Positions 53,667 to 63,323 are shown, counted from the first letter of the stretch. The stretch is DNA of 64,000 nucleotides from RHLJ01 sp963974345 (GCA_963974345.1 CAXBBW010000018.1:1-64000); one strand, 5' to 3'. Program-made: numbers and translations. The notes: generated by a model not told the origin, from the sequence alone.

Positions 53667-55868
53667 TTATAGAGTCTTAACTTTACCATTTGTAAACACT
53701 TCATAGAGCTTTTCTTTCTCAATAGGCTTGAGTAAAAAACCATCAAAAAACTGAGTAAATTCATCTTCCTGCTCGGCAGTAACATCTGCAGTTAATGCAA
53801 AAATCGGGGTTTCTTGGTTTTTATTATTCCCACTTTTAATAGCTTTAGTGGCTTCAAAACCGTCCATTACTGGCATATGAATATCCATTAGGATAAAATC
53901 ATATTCTTTATCTCTTGCCATTTCCAATACTTCAGCACCATTCACCGCATGGTCGTAATTAATTCCCCACTTACCGAGTAGTTTACCTAGAACAATTGCA
54001 TTAATACGATTGTCTTCAGCAAGTAAAATAGTTAAATCAACAAATTGCTCGGAATGATCTACTGAAATTTCTTTTGGCTTTTTTGAAGGTTCAAGCTTTA
54101 AATCGAAATAAAATTCTGATCCGCTCCCAAAAGTACTTCTAACATGAATTTCACTATCGTAAAGAGCAATAATCTTTTTAACAATTGCTAACCCTAAGCC
54201 AGAACCACCTTCTTGTCTTGTTCTTATGCTTTTAGATTGACTAAAGCTATCGAATAGGTGCTTCTGAAATTCTTTCGAAATTCCATGACCAGTGTCTTTC
54301 ACACAAAAATGAATCACATCTTTATTTTCCACCTTCGAAACCTTTTTTACTAACACAGTTACTATTCCCTTATCAGTAAATTTTATAGCGTTGGTTATCA
54401 AATTTCCAAGTATTTGTGAAAGCTTAGTATCATCCAATTTATAAGCTATACTAAGATTTTTATCTACTTTCAAATCAAGTAAAAGTCCTTTTTCAGTAGC
54501 TAAGCCTTCGTAAGTATTGCAGATATTTTGAAGGTGTTTTTTTAAATTATAAGATCTGAAATCTAGAGTAACTTTTCCTGAATCGAGTTTAGTAAAATCA
54601 AGAATATCATTAATGATATAAAGAAGATTCTTGGCAGAAAAATTTAGAGAATCAAGAAGTTGTTGCTCTTCCACATCTCTACCCTCGCCTAACATAGAGG
54701 AAATAGTAATCACAGCATTTAATGGGGTTCTAATTTCATGACTCATAGTTGATAAAAACTCTTGCTTAACTCTAGCCGAATTTTCAGCGAGGTTTTTCTT
54801 TTCAACAATTGCTGCTTTTTCAAGGCGCATTTGAGCCTCTTTCTTATCTGATTCCATTTTAGAAATCATCTCATAATTCTCAATTACCTTAAGAGTTTGA
54901 GTATTTATATTCGCTTCTTTCTCTTCTAGATAAACCTCTAGATACTTCAATGCTGTATCAGAATCGCCTTCTTTTTTAAAGAGTTCGTATAATAAATAAT
55001 TACACTTAAGCTTGATTAAAGCAATATTATATTCTAATGCAAAACTCGCAGCTTTACTTAAATATTCTTTCGCTTTTTTATTTTTTTTCCATTGAATGTA
55101 TAAATTACCAAGTTTATGAAAAGCCATTCCCTGACCAAGTTTTTCTCCTGCATTAACATGGATATCAATAGCATCGAAAAAATCTTTTTCTGCTTTTTCA
55201 AACTCACCGGTTCGAGTATAAATCTTACCTCTACCATAAAGAGCAAAAGCTAATCCACGGATATCACCCGTTTGCTTTTTCATTGTTATTGAATACTCAA
55301 TCAACTTCTTTGCACGCTCTATATTCCCTTGATTGAGATAAATACCAGATAAAGGATTTAAGGCATTTGATTCTAAATTCGAATCGTTTGCCTTTCTAGA
55401 GGCTTCAATGCATTCTAAGTAGGTGGAAATACTTCTCTTTTCATCTCCAAAGTACTCGTATATAGTACCTAAGGCTTTTAGAGTTCTGGCTTCTTGATGA
55501 TAATTATTAAAAGTTCGATAAATTGTAAGGCAATCAATCAAATAAACAAGACCTGCGTGGAGATGATCTGTTTTATAGTAAATACTGGCAATGTTATACT
55601 TTGCATCAGCAATACCCAATTCATTACCTAATTCTTCGAAATAGGTAATTGCCTTTTGTGATAGTTTCATTGATTCATCATATTCTGCCTGAATCATGTA
55701 AAAAAGAGCTAGCATATTCAGACTCTTACCTATCAATTCCTTCTCATTAAGCTCTTTGCTCTGTTTCAAAGCCTTTCTTACTAAACGAATACTCGTCTTA
55801 AGGTTACTCCCCCTTTGGTCGTAAGCTTCTTTTAGTATCTCAAGAATTTCGTTCCTAATGTCAGTCAC
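53667..55868 (-). CDS. Soluble hybrid histidine kinase with TPR sensor array
   Basis: 733 residues, GTG start, no signal or membrane segment. About 1-330 hold tetratricopeptide repeats (GIADAKYNIASIYYKTDHLHAGL, GLAFALYGRGKIYTRTGEFEKAEKDF). A coiled coil (330-370) joins them to the kinase: HisKA STMSHEIRTPLNAVITISSML, HATPase KFTDKGIVTVLV and GSGLGLAIVKKI. A receiver follows (LLAEDNRINAIVLGKLL, FILMDIHMPVMDG with the phospho-Asp). The output partner is not encoded nearby. TPR kinases of this shape are common in Bacteroidota. Confidence 0.93.
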   Translation of the reverse strand: MTDIRNEILEILKEAYDQRGSNLKTSIRLVRKALKQSKELNEKELIGKSLNMLALFYMIQAEYDESMKLSQKAITYFEELGNELGIADAKYNIASIYYKTDHLHAGLVYLIDCLTIYRTFNNYHQEARTLKALGTIYEYFGDEKRSISTYLECIEASRKANDSNLESNALNPLSGIYLNQGNIERAKKLIEYSITMKKQTGDIRGLAFALYGRGKIYTRTGEFEKAEKDFFDAIDIHVNAGEKLGQGMAFHKLGNLYIQWKKNKKAKEYLSKAASFALEYNIALIKLKCNYLLYELFKKEGDSDTALKYLEVYLEEKEANINTQTLKVIENYEMISKMESDKKEAQMRLEKAAIVEKKNLAENSARVKQEFLSTMSHEIRTPLNAVITISSMLGEGRDVEEQQLLDSLNFSAKNLLYIINDILDFTKLDSGKVTLDFRSYNLKKHLQNICNTYEGLATEKGLLLDLKVDKNLSIAYKLDDTKLSQILGNLITNAIKFTDKGIVTVLVKKVSKVENKDVIHFCVKDTGHGISKEFQKHLFDSFSQSKSIRTRQEGGSGLGLAIVKKIIALYDSEIHVRSTFGSGSEFYFDLKLEPSKKPKEISVDHSEQFVDLTILLAEDNRINAIVLGKLLGKWGINYDHAVNGAEVLEMARDKEYDFILMDIHMPVMDGFEATKAIKSGNNKNQETPIFALTADVTAEQEDEFTQFFDGFLLKPIEKEKLYEVFTNGKVKTL

Positions 55869-56054
55869 AGTATCATTTATTTAAACCCAATCTATACCTT
55901 TAACGGCAATATAGCTTACTTAAACAAAAAACAGAATTTTTAAAATGAGTATAAATCAAACATATAAACTCTTATAAAAAACACATTGTATAAAGTCTAG
56001 TATTTGATTTAGATTATTTCTTCATCTTGTAATTCAAAACTAAACTACTCTTCT

Positions 56055-57626
56055 GTGAAAAATTCCTTGGTCGCCTCCCTTTCATTACTACTATTCCTTT
56101 ATTCTTGTACTCCTCCTTCTTCTAAGTATGAACAACTAGGGTTAGAAGAAATTACCATTAACGAGCTTCAAGAAAACTATTCAAACGGTACCTATACCAT
56201 TTCTGATGTTGTTGAAGCTTATTTACAACGCATTGAAGATATTGATAATAATGGACCTGCGATAAACTCTATCATAGAGGTTAACCCTGATGCAATGGAA
56301 ATTGCTAAAAAGCTGGATGAAGAACTTGCAGCTGGAAATTCTAGAGGTCCAATGCATGGAATTCCTGTTATTCTTAAAGACAATATTGATACTCACGACA
56401 AAATGAGTACTACCGCAGGTGCTAATGCTTTGATTGGCTCTAAACCACTTCAGGATGCATTTATCGTTGAAAAACTAAGAGAAAGTGGCGCCATCATTTT
56501 AGCAAAAGCTAACTTAAGTGAATGGGCTAATTTTCATTCCGATTTCTCTTCCAGTGGATGGAGTGCTCATGGTGGGCAAACTAAAAATCCTTACGACATC
56601 ACTAGAAACCCTTGTGGTTCAAGTGCTGGTTCTGGGGCATCTGCTTCAGCAAATCTAACCGTTATTTCAATAGGCACAGAAACAAATGGCTCTATCACTT
56701 GTCCTTCTAGCGCTAATGGGTTAGTTGGTATTAAACCTACCGTTGGGCTTTTAAGTCGATCTGGAATTATCCCAATTTCGTTTACACAAGATACGCCTGG
56801 TCCAATGACTAGAACTGTTACTGATGCCGCTATAGCGCTTGGAGCAATGGTTGGAATTGATATTAAAGATTCAAAAACAGTAGCTAGTGAAGGTAATTTT
56901 CATATAGATTATACTCAGTTTTTAAAAGAAGGAGCTCTCGAAGGAAAACGAATAGGCGTTTTTAATGGTCCACGTGGTAATCATTTCCGAGTTGATACTT
57001 TATTCAATGATAATCTTAGACTATTAGAAGCACAAGGCGCAACATTGGTTGAAATCGATCAAATTGGTGGACAAGGTGCTGGAGGAGATTCATTTCAAGT
57101 TCTTTTATATGAATTTAAAGATGGGTTAAATGCCTACTTCGCCTCACTTGGACCTGAAGCAAAAGTTAAAAATATGGACGAGCTTATCGAAAAGACATTT
57201 AACGACCCAGTTGAAATGAAATATTTCGATCATAGTCTTTTGGTTACAGCAAATGAAAAGGGTGATTTGGAATCTGAAGAATATAAAACAGCGTTAGCCA
57301 ACCTTATTCGCAAAACCAGAGACGAAGGAATTGATCTTGTTATGGAAGAAAACAATCTGGATGCTTTCGTATCAATAACTGGAGGACCCGCTTGGAAAAC
57401 AGATCATACTAATGGTGACAATTTTGGACTTTCATCAAGTTCTCCTGCAGCAAGATCAGGATACCCAAATATTACGCTACCAATGGGTTATATTGATGGT
57501 TTACCAGTAGGAATTAACTTTTTCGGTAAAGCTTGGAGTGAGCCTGTGTTAATTGAAATAGCATACTCTTTCGAACAATTAACCAAAGCTCGTAAAGCTC
57601 CCGAATTCAAGAACTATGAGTTTTAG
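56055..57626 (+). CDS. Amidase-signature family enzyme, lipoprotein
   Basis: 523 residues, GTG start, with a lipobox (LLFLYSC, Cys18). The amidase signature is complete in outline: Lys in PVILKDNIDT, NPCGSSAGSGASASANL with the cis-Ser, and GTETNGSITCPSSANGLVGIKPT with the nucleophile Ser. These enzymes hydrolyse amides; some homologues cleave peptides or fatty amides. The substrate is not predictable. Periplasmic by its signal. A DUF4260 gene follows. Confidence 0.92.
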   Translation: MKNSLVASLSLLLFLYSCTPPSSKYEQLGLEEITINELQENYSNGTYTISDVVEAYLQRIEDIDNNGPAINSIIEVNPDAMEIAKKLDEELAAGNSRGPMHGIPVILKDNIDTHDKMSTTAGANALIGSKPLQDAFIVEKLRESGAIILAKANLSEWANFHSDFSSSGWSAHGGQTKNPYDITRNPCGSSAGSGASASANLTVISIGTETNGSITCPSSANGLVGIKPTVGLLSRSGIIPISFTQDTPGPMTRTVTDAAIALGAMVGIDIKDSKTVASEGNFHIDYTQFLKEGALEGKRIGVFNGPRGNHFRVDTLFNDNLRLLEAQGATLVEIDQIGGQGAGGDSFQVLLYEFKDGLNAYFASLGPEAKVKNMDELIEKTFNDPVEMKYFDHSLLVTANEKGDLESEEYKTALANLIRKTRDEGIDLVMEENNLDAFVSITGGPAWKTDHTNGDNFGLSSSSPAARSGYPNITLPMGYIDGLPVGINFFGKAWSEPVLIEIAYSFEQLTKARKAPEFKNYEF

Positions 57627-57658
57627 TTAGATATAATAAAATCAAAGGATAGTCTATT

Positions 57659-58030
57659 ATGGATCGCACACTCAAACTTGAAGAATTAGCCACTTTTGGC
57701 TTTTCAATATTCCTATTCAATCAAACTGAATACGCTTGGTGGATGTATGTAGCTTTGATTTTAGTACCTGATATTGGAATGATCGGATATATTATAAATA
57801 CTAAGATTGGAGCACTCACCTACAACCTGTTCCACCACAAAGGAATTGCCCTATGTATCTTAATTCTAGGTTATTACTATTCGATGGAATGGCTAGTTCT
57901 TACAGGAATCATTCTTTTCGGCCATTCAGCATTAGACAGAATGTTAGGTTATGGATTAAAATACGAGGATAGTTTTAAGCATACACATTTAGGATGGCTG
58001 AATGGAGAGGAACCTCAAAACCCTTCATAA
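57659..58030 (+). CDS. DUF4260 membrane protein
   Basis: 123 residues with about three to four membrane helices (AWWMYVALILVPDIGMIGYI, IALCILILGYYYSMEWLVLTG). The DUF4260 signatures NTKIGALTYNLFHHK and GHSALDRMLGYGLKY are clear. AAAGGAT lies upstream of the ATG. Function unknown. Confidence 0.85.
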   Translation: MDRTLKLEELATFGFSIFLFNQTEYAWWMYVALILVPDIGMIGYIINTKIGALTYNLFHHKGIALCILILGYYYSMEWLVLTGIILFGHSALDRMLGYGLKYEDSFKHTHLGWLNGEEPQNPS

Positions 58031-58117
58031 ACTTATCATCCTTTTAGAAATCAAGTAATTCGTTTTCAGTCAGGGTCATCCATGTAGATGTCAGGAATTC
58101 GTTGACAGTTTTCTTTT

Positions 58118-58151
58118 GGGTCATTCTGAGCGAATGCGAAGAACCTTGGCG
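58118..58151 (+). repeat. Left inverted repeat of GIY-YIG element
   Basis: GGGTCATTCTGAG...GAAGAACCTTGGCG. In inverted orientation the right flank (58584-58619) reads GGGTCATCCTGAG...GAAGGACCTTGGCG. The match extends over most of about 35 bases with a 2-base gap. Confidence 0.75.
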
Positions 58152-58223
58152 GATGAGTGCATCGTTTCCCCTCTCAATTCATTTTTTTGTAAGGAACCTC
58201 TCTTTCACAGGTCTAACTATACT

Positions 58224-58568
58224 ATGAAAGAATATTATGTCTATATCGTGACAAACCCAAGTAAAACTACCTTATACACAGGAGTAACCAACCATTTAGA
58301 AAGACGATTGATTGAACATTATCACAACAAAGGGAATCAAGATACTTTTGCTGGGAAATATTACTGCTACAACTTATTGTATTATGAACCTTTCCAAACA
58401 TCTCATGAAGCAATCCAAGCAGAAAAGTATATAAAAGGGAAAAACAGATCTAAAAAGGAAGCTATTATAAAAGAACGCAATCCTTCATTGGCTTTTTTTA
58501 AACAGGAAGGTATTGGGTTACTGGCCACCGAAGTGAATCCTTTGCTCTGGCAATCAGATAATTCATAA
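58224..58568 (+). CDS. GIY-YIG domain nuclease-like protein
   Basis: 114 residues from the ATG at 58224. A longer frame from a TTG at 58116 runs through the left inverted repeat and is not believable. The protein starts KEYYVYIVTNPSKTTLYTGVTNHLERRLIEH, the GIY-YIG core with Tyr-Val-Tyr and Tyr-Thr-Gly in the places of GIY and YIG, plus the conserved Arg. It continues with LLYYEPFQTSHEAIQAEKYIKGK (Glu ligand), then RSKKEAIIKERNPS. Small single-domain proteins of this type are widespread, of unknown biological role. It is flanked by inverted repeats, as if gene and repeats form one unit. Confidence 0.9.
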   Translation: MKEYYVYIVTNPSKTTLYTGVTNHLERRLIEHYHNKGNQDTFAGKYYCYNLLYYEPFQTSHEAIQAEKYIKGKNRSKKEAIIKERNPSLAFFKQEGIGLLATEVNPLLWQSDNS

Positions 58569-58583
58569 CGAGGGTAGTTTATC

Positions 58584-58619
58584 TCGCCAAGGTCCTTCGG
58601 AGGTATCCTCAGGATGACC
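58584..58619 (-). repeat. Right inverted repeat of GIY-YIG element
   Basis: CGCCAAGGTCCTTCGGAGG, then TATCCTCAGGATGACCC: the reverse complement aligns with the left flank at 58118-58151. It starts 16 bases after the gene's stop codon. Related fragments occur at 29530 and 46894. Confidence 0.75.
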
Positions 58620-58732
58620 CTACTTAGGATGTGGGAAAAGCTAAAACTAATCAGTTCCAAATAAGACGTCGAATTATCTACCTTCTAAAGGAATAACTGG
58701 ATTTCTTTTCATTGAAAAATTTTACAGGATTG

Positions 58733-60013
58733 CTACATCAACTCCAGAATAGCATTATATATCCCATCAATCTCATTTTCTGTAACACAGTATGGTGGCA
58801 TCAAATAAAGTACGTTTCCTAATGGTCGTAGCAGGTATCCTAAATCCAATGCTTGGGTTCTTAATACTTTTGAAATAGGATTTAAATAACCTTCTTCCCA
58901 TCCTGTTTCGCCACCATCTACAATATCCATTGCCGCTACAGTACCTTTAACTCTTAAATTTGAAATGCGTGGATGAGATTTTAGTCGTTCGAAATTTTTC
59001 AAATGGATAGACTCCATATTTTTGAACACTGATTCATTTTCAATCAATAGCTTCCATGAAGCTAAACCAGCGGCACAACCTAATGGATTTCCGGTGTAAC
59101 TATGTCCGTGCCAAAATGTTTTTATTGGTTCAGATGAGTTAAAACTTTCATATATATTATCACTGCAAATCGTTGCACTCAAAGGCATAAACCCCCCTGT
59201 TATGCCTTTACTCAAACAAATAATATCAGGTTCAACCTGAGCTTTTAAACAAGCAAAATAATCACCTGTTCTACCAAAACCAGTCATTACTTCATCAAAA
59301 ATTAGTAGCACTTCAAATTGTCTATTAGACCAATGAAGTTTTTGAAGGAATTCTTCGGAACACATTCGCATCCCTCCAGCACCTTGAATCAAAGGCTCAA
59401 TTAAAATACCTGCGTATTTATCAGGATTATTACTTAGTAATTTTTCTAAGTGATCAATAACAGCATCTTCTTTATTCGCACGATGTTCGTCCCCTATCCA
59501 TGTTTCAGGAAATGGGATCACTTCTACATCAAACATCCAATCCTTGAACACCTCAGTAAACAAAGATCTTTCTCCTACCGACATCGCTCCAAGTGTATCA
59601 CCGTGGTAAGCACCTTCAAAACAAATAAACGTCTTACGATCTTCACCCAAATTTTTCCAGTGCTGATACGCGATCTTCATAGCCACTTCAACAGATGTAG
59701 AGCCATTATCAGAATAAAAAAGACGATTTAAGTTCTTTGGTAATTTTGAAGTGATTACCTCCGCTAATTGCTCTGCTGGGTCATGAGTAAACCCTGCGAA
59801 AATTACGTGCTCTAAGGTTTGAGCCTGCTTATAAATGGCTTTCGCGATATCAGGATGAGAATGTCCGTGCATATTCACCCACCAACTCGATATGCAATCC
59901 AAAACAGTACGACCATCTTCTAAATTCAAATATGCACCTTTCCCACTTTTTACTTTAAGTGGCTCAGGCGAGCCTTTAATGATTGTAAATGGATGCCAAA
60001 TGTTTTTATGCAT
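58733..60013 (-). CDS. bioA: Adenosylmethionine-8-amino-7-oxononanoate aminotransferase
   Basis: 426-residue PLP aminotransferase that makes 7,8-diaminononanoate (DAPA) for biotin. Class III features are IWHPFTIIKGSPEP, LDCISSWWVNMHGHSHP (BioA-specific SSWW), YSDNGSTSVEVAMKIAYQHW, LLIFDEVMTGFGRTG and SKGITGGFMPLSATICSD with the PLP Lys. Last gene of the biotin operon, 58 bases after bioD. Confidence 0.96.
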   Translation of the reverse strand: MHKNIWHPFTIIKGSPEPLKVKSGKGAYLNLEDGRTVLDCISSWWVNMHGHSHPDIAKAIYKQAQTLEHVIFAGFTHDPAEQLAEVITSKLPKNLNRLFYSDNGSTSVEVAMKIAYQHWKNLGEDRKTFICFEGAYHGDTLGAMSVGERSLFTEVFKDWMFDVEVIPFPETWIGDEHRANKEDAVIDHLEKLLSNNPDKYAGILIEPLIQGAGGMRMCSEEFLQKLHWSNRQFEVLLIFDEVMTGFGRTGDYFACLKAQVEPDIICLSKGITGGFMPLSATICSDNIYESFNSSEPIKTFWHGHSYTGNPLGCAAGLASWKLLIENESVFKNMESIHLKNFERLKSHPRISNLRVKGTVAAMDIVDGGETGWEEGYLNPISKVLRTQALDLGYLLRPLGNVLYLMPPYCVTENEIDGIYNAILELM

Positions 60014-60071
60014 AAGAAAGTTTGAATGGTGAATTAAAGATTCTGAATTAAAATAACGCAGAAATTATAAT

Positions 60072-60686
60072 TCATAATTTATTAAAAACTTTGATTAATG
60101 AGTCTTTATCAATTTTTGCCAAATTCTCGACTTCATGAACCGACACATTACTAAAGTGTTCAATCGTTTCTTTATTACTTTGGTGTTTATCTCCATTTAA
60201 AACTACTCCAAATACTTCGATATTTCGATTTCTAAGCGCCTGAATAGAAAGCAGCGTGTGATTTAAGGTGCCGAGACTTGAACGAGCTACAAGCAACACA
60301 GGAAGCTTTAGCTTCTCAATTAAATCTAACACCGTCTCTTCCCAGTTAATTGGAACAATTAGACCTCCAGCTCCTTCAACAATTAAATGCTTTGTAGAAT
60401 GTGTTGGAACTTCAAAATCATTTAGTGAAATCGAAACCTCATCAATATCGGCTGCGCCATGTGGACTCATTGGTGTTGTTAATCGATATCGCTCCGGAAG
60501 AATTCGATGATCGTCAGCTTCAGAAACTCGCTTTATAAATTCTGTATCTGTTTCTTCATCAAGTCCAGCTTGAATCGGTTTCCAGTAAGTGGCATCTAAA
60601 GCGGACATCAACATTGCAGAAACTAGAGTTTTACCAATCCCAGTATCGGTTCCAGTTACAAAGAATTTCTCTGGAAACTCAATCAT
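60072..60686 (-). CDS. bioD: Dethiobiotin synthetase
   Basis: 204 residues. Closes the ureido ring of dethiobiotin from DAPA, CO2 and ATP. The P-loop is FVTGTDTGIGKTLVSAML, then YWKPIQAGLDEETDTE and IVEGAGGLIVPIN. Start overlaps the bioC stop by 4 bases, so it is co-translated. Confidence 0.96.
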   Translation of the reverse strand: MIEFPEKFFVTGTDTGIGKTLVSAMLMSALDATYWKPIQAGLDEETDTEFIKRVSEADDHRILPERYRLTTPMSPHGAADIDEVSISLNDFEVPTHSTKHLIVEGAGGLIVPINWEETVLDLIEKLKLPVLLVARSSLGTLNHTLLSIQALRNRNIEVFGVVLNGDKHQSNKETIEHFSNVSVHEVENLAKIDKDSLIKVFNKL

Positions 60687-61486
60687 ATCATGTCCTTTTT
60701 AACTGCCAGATAAACAACATGCCATTTAGCTTTAATTTGATTATTAGTCTTCTTATCCCAGAAAGAAGTTAAAAGCTTTAATTGTTTTGTGTTCAATGAT
60801 TTATCTGTTGTAGATATTCCTGCACCGATGTCTTTTAAACTCCTTAAAAAATCCATAGATGAGTTAAAATTCTGAAATAAATCATTCTCATAGTAATCTA
60901 CTTGAACGGGATTTAAAGAGAGCTTTACAACAACTTCTTCAACATCTGGTAAAGGATTAGCGGTATACGGAATTCCAAGCTCTAAACAGCATTCATACCA
61001 TTCCATAAAACTATGATTACCAGGAAATGCAGTTAGCAGTATCCCACCCGGATTCAACATTTGAGTAAGTTTTTCCAACCCAATCGCAGTATCCTCAAAC
61101 CATTGAGCCGCAAAATTTGATACAATTAAGGAATATTGAGGCGTTGGGTTTTCAATCTCATCGACATTAAGAGTTTCAAATTTAGTACGGGCTGAATTCC
61201 CCAATCTTTCTTCGGTGAATGAAACCATCTCAGAGCTCGCATCAGTAAGTACAAAGTTTCGAGTTGGAAATTCATTAAGCATTAATTCCGATAAAAACCC
61301 TGTTCCACAACCAACTTCTAAAATTGGTCCCGGAGGAATAATGTCTTTCCATGGTCGAATTGAGGCATTAAGTCCTTCTGCTACTTTCTTCTGAACCTCT
61401 GCCTTCTCGTGGTAATTTTGGACAGATTTCGAGAATGATTCTGTTATTTTCTCTGAATATTTTAAAGGCTGTTCTGTGCTTTTCAT
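60683..61486 (-). CDS. bioC: Malonyl-ACP O-methyltransferase
   Basis: 267-residue SAM methyltransferase: VQNYHEKAEVQKKVAEGLN, motif I ILEVGCGTGFLSELML, VSNFAAQWFEDTAIGLEKLTQML and GGILLTAFPG. BioC caps malonyl-ACP as a methyl ester so that it can enter fatty-acid synthesis and give pimeloyl-ACP. Position between a hydrolase and bioD supports the assignment. Overlaps both neighbours by 4 bases. Confidence 0.92.
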   Translation of the reverse strand: MKSTEQPLKYSEKITESFSKSVQNYHEKAEVQKKVAEGLNASIRPWKDIIPPGPILEVGCGTGFLSELMLNEFPTRNFVLTDASSEMVSFTEERLGNSARTKFETLNVDEIENPTPQYSLIVSNFAAQWFEDTAIGLEKLTQMLNPGGILLTAFPGNHSFMEWYECCLELGIPYTANPLPDVEEVVVKLSLNPVQVDYYENDLFQNFNSSMDFLRSLKDIGAGISTTDKSLNTKQLKLLTSFWDKKTNNQIKAKWHVVYLAVKKDMI

Positions 61487-62163
61487 TTCACTTTAAAAAT
61501 AGGAAAAGCTTCACTTAGAATCTTAATACATTCTTCTGGATTTGTAGCTGGTAATGCGTGGACTCCATGTTCAATTTTCTGATATTTTTCGGCACCTAAA
61601 AAGGCTAATAGCTCCTTTCCTCTGTTTCTTGATACAATTCTATCTTTTTCGGAATCAATAATCAGCCAATCACACTTGGTTTCTTTTGTAAGCTTTAACT
61701 TAGTTTTGTGTAACCCATTGAGGTCTTTTAATAGTAAAGAACGATTTAACCAATGTAAGTTTGGCTCAAGGGTTTCAAATTTTGAAAAACAGTTTTTGTA
61801 AAAAGCTTTCAGAACTAGTGCAGGTTCCTTTTTAAATTCTTTGACCATCCCTTTTAAAATCTTTTTTGATCTGGATTTAGCAGGATTCTCTAAAGGATGA
61901 AATGTGTTAAACCCATTAAATATGATAATTAAATCTGCTTGTTCTTTTTTTTCAGCGGGACACCAATGCAGCCCAAAAGAGTGTAAAAAAAGTATCTTAT
62001 TCTTTGATTCATTATCAAATTCAGGAATGAATTCACCTCCGAAATATCCGCGATCTGCTGGTTTCAAGAGAATATGATCGGGTAGCTCTGATTTAATTGG
62101 ATTCCAAAACTTCGTATCAAATCCCCATCCATGATAAGCATGTACTTCTACTTCTTTTTCCAT
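61483..62163 (-). CDS. Predicted pimeloyl-ACP methyl ester esterase (BioH-type role)
   Basis: A 226-residue alpha/beta-hydrolase-like protein in the slot of bioH/bioG between bioF and bioC. Candidate catalytic residues are Ser in ILFLHSFGLHW (a HSFG elbow rather than the usual GWSLGG of BioH), Asp in LIIDSEKDRIV and His in IEHGVHALP. HAYHGWGFDTKFWNP opens it as in BioH/BioG-type proteins. The job would be removal of the methyl from pimeloyl-ACP methyl ester. The overall sequence does not look like textbook BioH or BioG, so I give no symbol. It overlaps bioF by 16 bases and bioC by 4. Confidence 0.75.
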   Translation of the reverse strand: MEKEVEVHAYHGWGFDTKFWNPIKSELPDHILLKPADRGYFGGEFIPEFDNESKNKILFLHSFGLHWCPAEKKEQADLIIIFNGFNTFHPLENPAKSRSKKILKGMVKEFKKEPALVLKAFYKNCFSKFETLEPNLHWLNRSLLLKDLNGLHKTKLKLTKETKCDWLIIDSEKDRIVSRNRGKELLAFLGAEKYQKIEHGVHALPATNPEECIKILSEAFPIFKVK

Positions 62164-63323
62164 GAAGATAACGTAGTTAGTAAATGGTTTATATCAGATT
62201 GAGAATGATTTGTATTTATTGTAATTCGGATTCTTGAGGCATTATTCTCTACTGTTGGAGGTCGAATTGCAGAAGCCCAAATACCATGCTCTTCCAAATA
62301 TTGTGATAAATCCATCGTCTTCTCTTCACTTCCAATTATAATTGGAATAATTTGAGATGCTGAATCGCCAATTTTAAATTCTAGTTTTTCAACTTCAGAT
62401 TTTAAAAAAGTGATGTTTTTATAAAGTAATTTTCGATCTTCTTCCATTTTTGGTATTAAATCAAGAGAAGCATCTATTGCTCCTAAAACTGCTGGTGGAA
62501 GTGACGTAGTATATATAAAGCCTGGACAGAAGTTTACAAGATAATTCTTCATTTCAAGGCTGCAACCTACAAAAGCACCGAATGAGCCAAATGCTTTCCC
62601 AAAAGTACCAATACTAACATCTATTCCGCTTTTACCGAAATTTAGGCCTAACCCTTTCTCCCCTAAAACACCAAGAGCATGTGCATCATCCGAATAAAAT
62701 AAAGCATCGTATTTTTGAGCAAGATCAATCAATGCCGATACATCACTCTGATCACCGTCCATGCTAAATATTGTCTCTGAAACTATCCAAACTCGATTAT
62801 AAGATGTAGAAGATGCTTCTACTAACAGAGACTCTAAGTGATCCAAATCGTTATGATTGAACCTTTTGAAGGTAGCACGACTTAATAAAGCTCCTTGAAT
62901 TAAACTGTTATGACACTTTTTATCAGCTAATATCAATGAATTGCGATCTGCGAGTGTAGAGAGAATAGTTGTATTTGCTTGAAAGCCTGTGTTAAATAAC
63001 AAAACAGCTTCAACACCAAAAGTTAGGGCAAGTTTTTCTTCGAGTTGTTGGTGTATAGAAAATGAGCCAGAAACCAATCGAGAGGCACCAGATCCTGCTC
63101 CGTATGTATTTGTGAAGTCAGTAGAGCGTTTAATTACTTCAAGATTAGATGAAAGCCCCAGATAATCATTTGTACAAAAATTAATGTACTCTTTACCATC
63201 AATTTTCACGTTTGAAGTGCCATATATTGGTTCTACAAAGCGTAGAGACCGAAATTGATGATCTACTCTTCTTAGCTCGAGAGCCTTTGATATAAAGTCA
63301 GTTTTAGAAATCCTTTTACTCAC
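62148..63323 (-). CDS. bioF: 8-amino-7-oxononanoate synthase
   Basis: I choose the GTG at 63323, giving 391 residues, (M)SKRISKTDFISKALELRRV; the longest frame (ATG at 63446) adds 41 residues that are an out-of-frame reading of the upstream gene. This start overlaps that gene's stop by 8 bases. PLP enzyme joining pimeloyl-ACP and alanine. Motifs are INFCTNDYLGLSSN, YGAGSGASRLVSGSFSIHQQLE, FYSDDAHALGVLGEKG and DVSIGTFGKAFGSFGAFVG with the PLP Lys. Confidence 0.94.
   Translation of the reverse strand: MSKRISKTDFISKALELRRVDHQFRSLRFVEPIYGTSNVKIDGKEYINFCTNDYLGLSSNLEVIKRSTDFTNTYGAGSGASRLVSGSFSIHQQLEEKLALTFGVEAVLLFNTGFQANTTILSTLADRNSLILADKKCHNSLIQGALLSRATFKRFNHNDLDHLESLLVEASSTSYNRVWIVSETIFSMDGDQSDVSALIDLAQKYDALFYSDDAHALGVLGEKGLGLNFGKSGIDVSIGTFGKAFGSFGAFVGCSLEMKNYLVNFCPGFIYTTSLPPAVLGAIDASLDLIPKMEEDRKLLYKNITFLKSEVEKLEFKIGDSASQIIPIIIGSEEKTMDLSQYLEEHGIWASAIRPPTVENNASRIRITINTNHSQSDINHLLTTLSSWKKK

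Noticed and set aside
58116..58223. 36-residue N-terminal extension of the GIY-YIG protein
   Set aside because: Starts at TTG and translates the left inverted repeat; the family begins at the KEYYVYIV segment.
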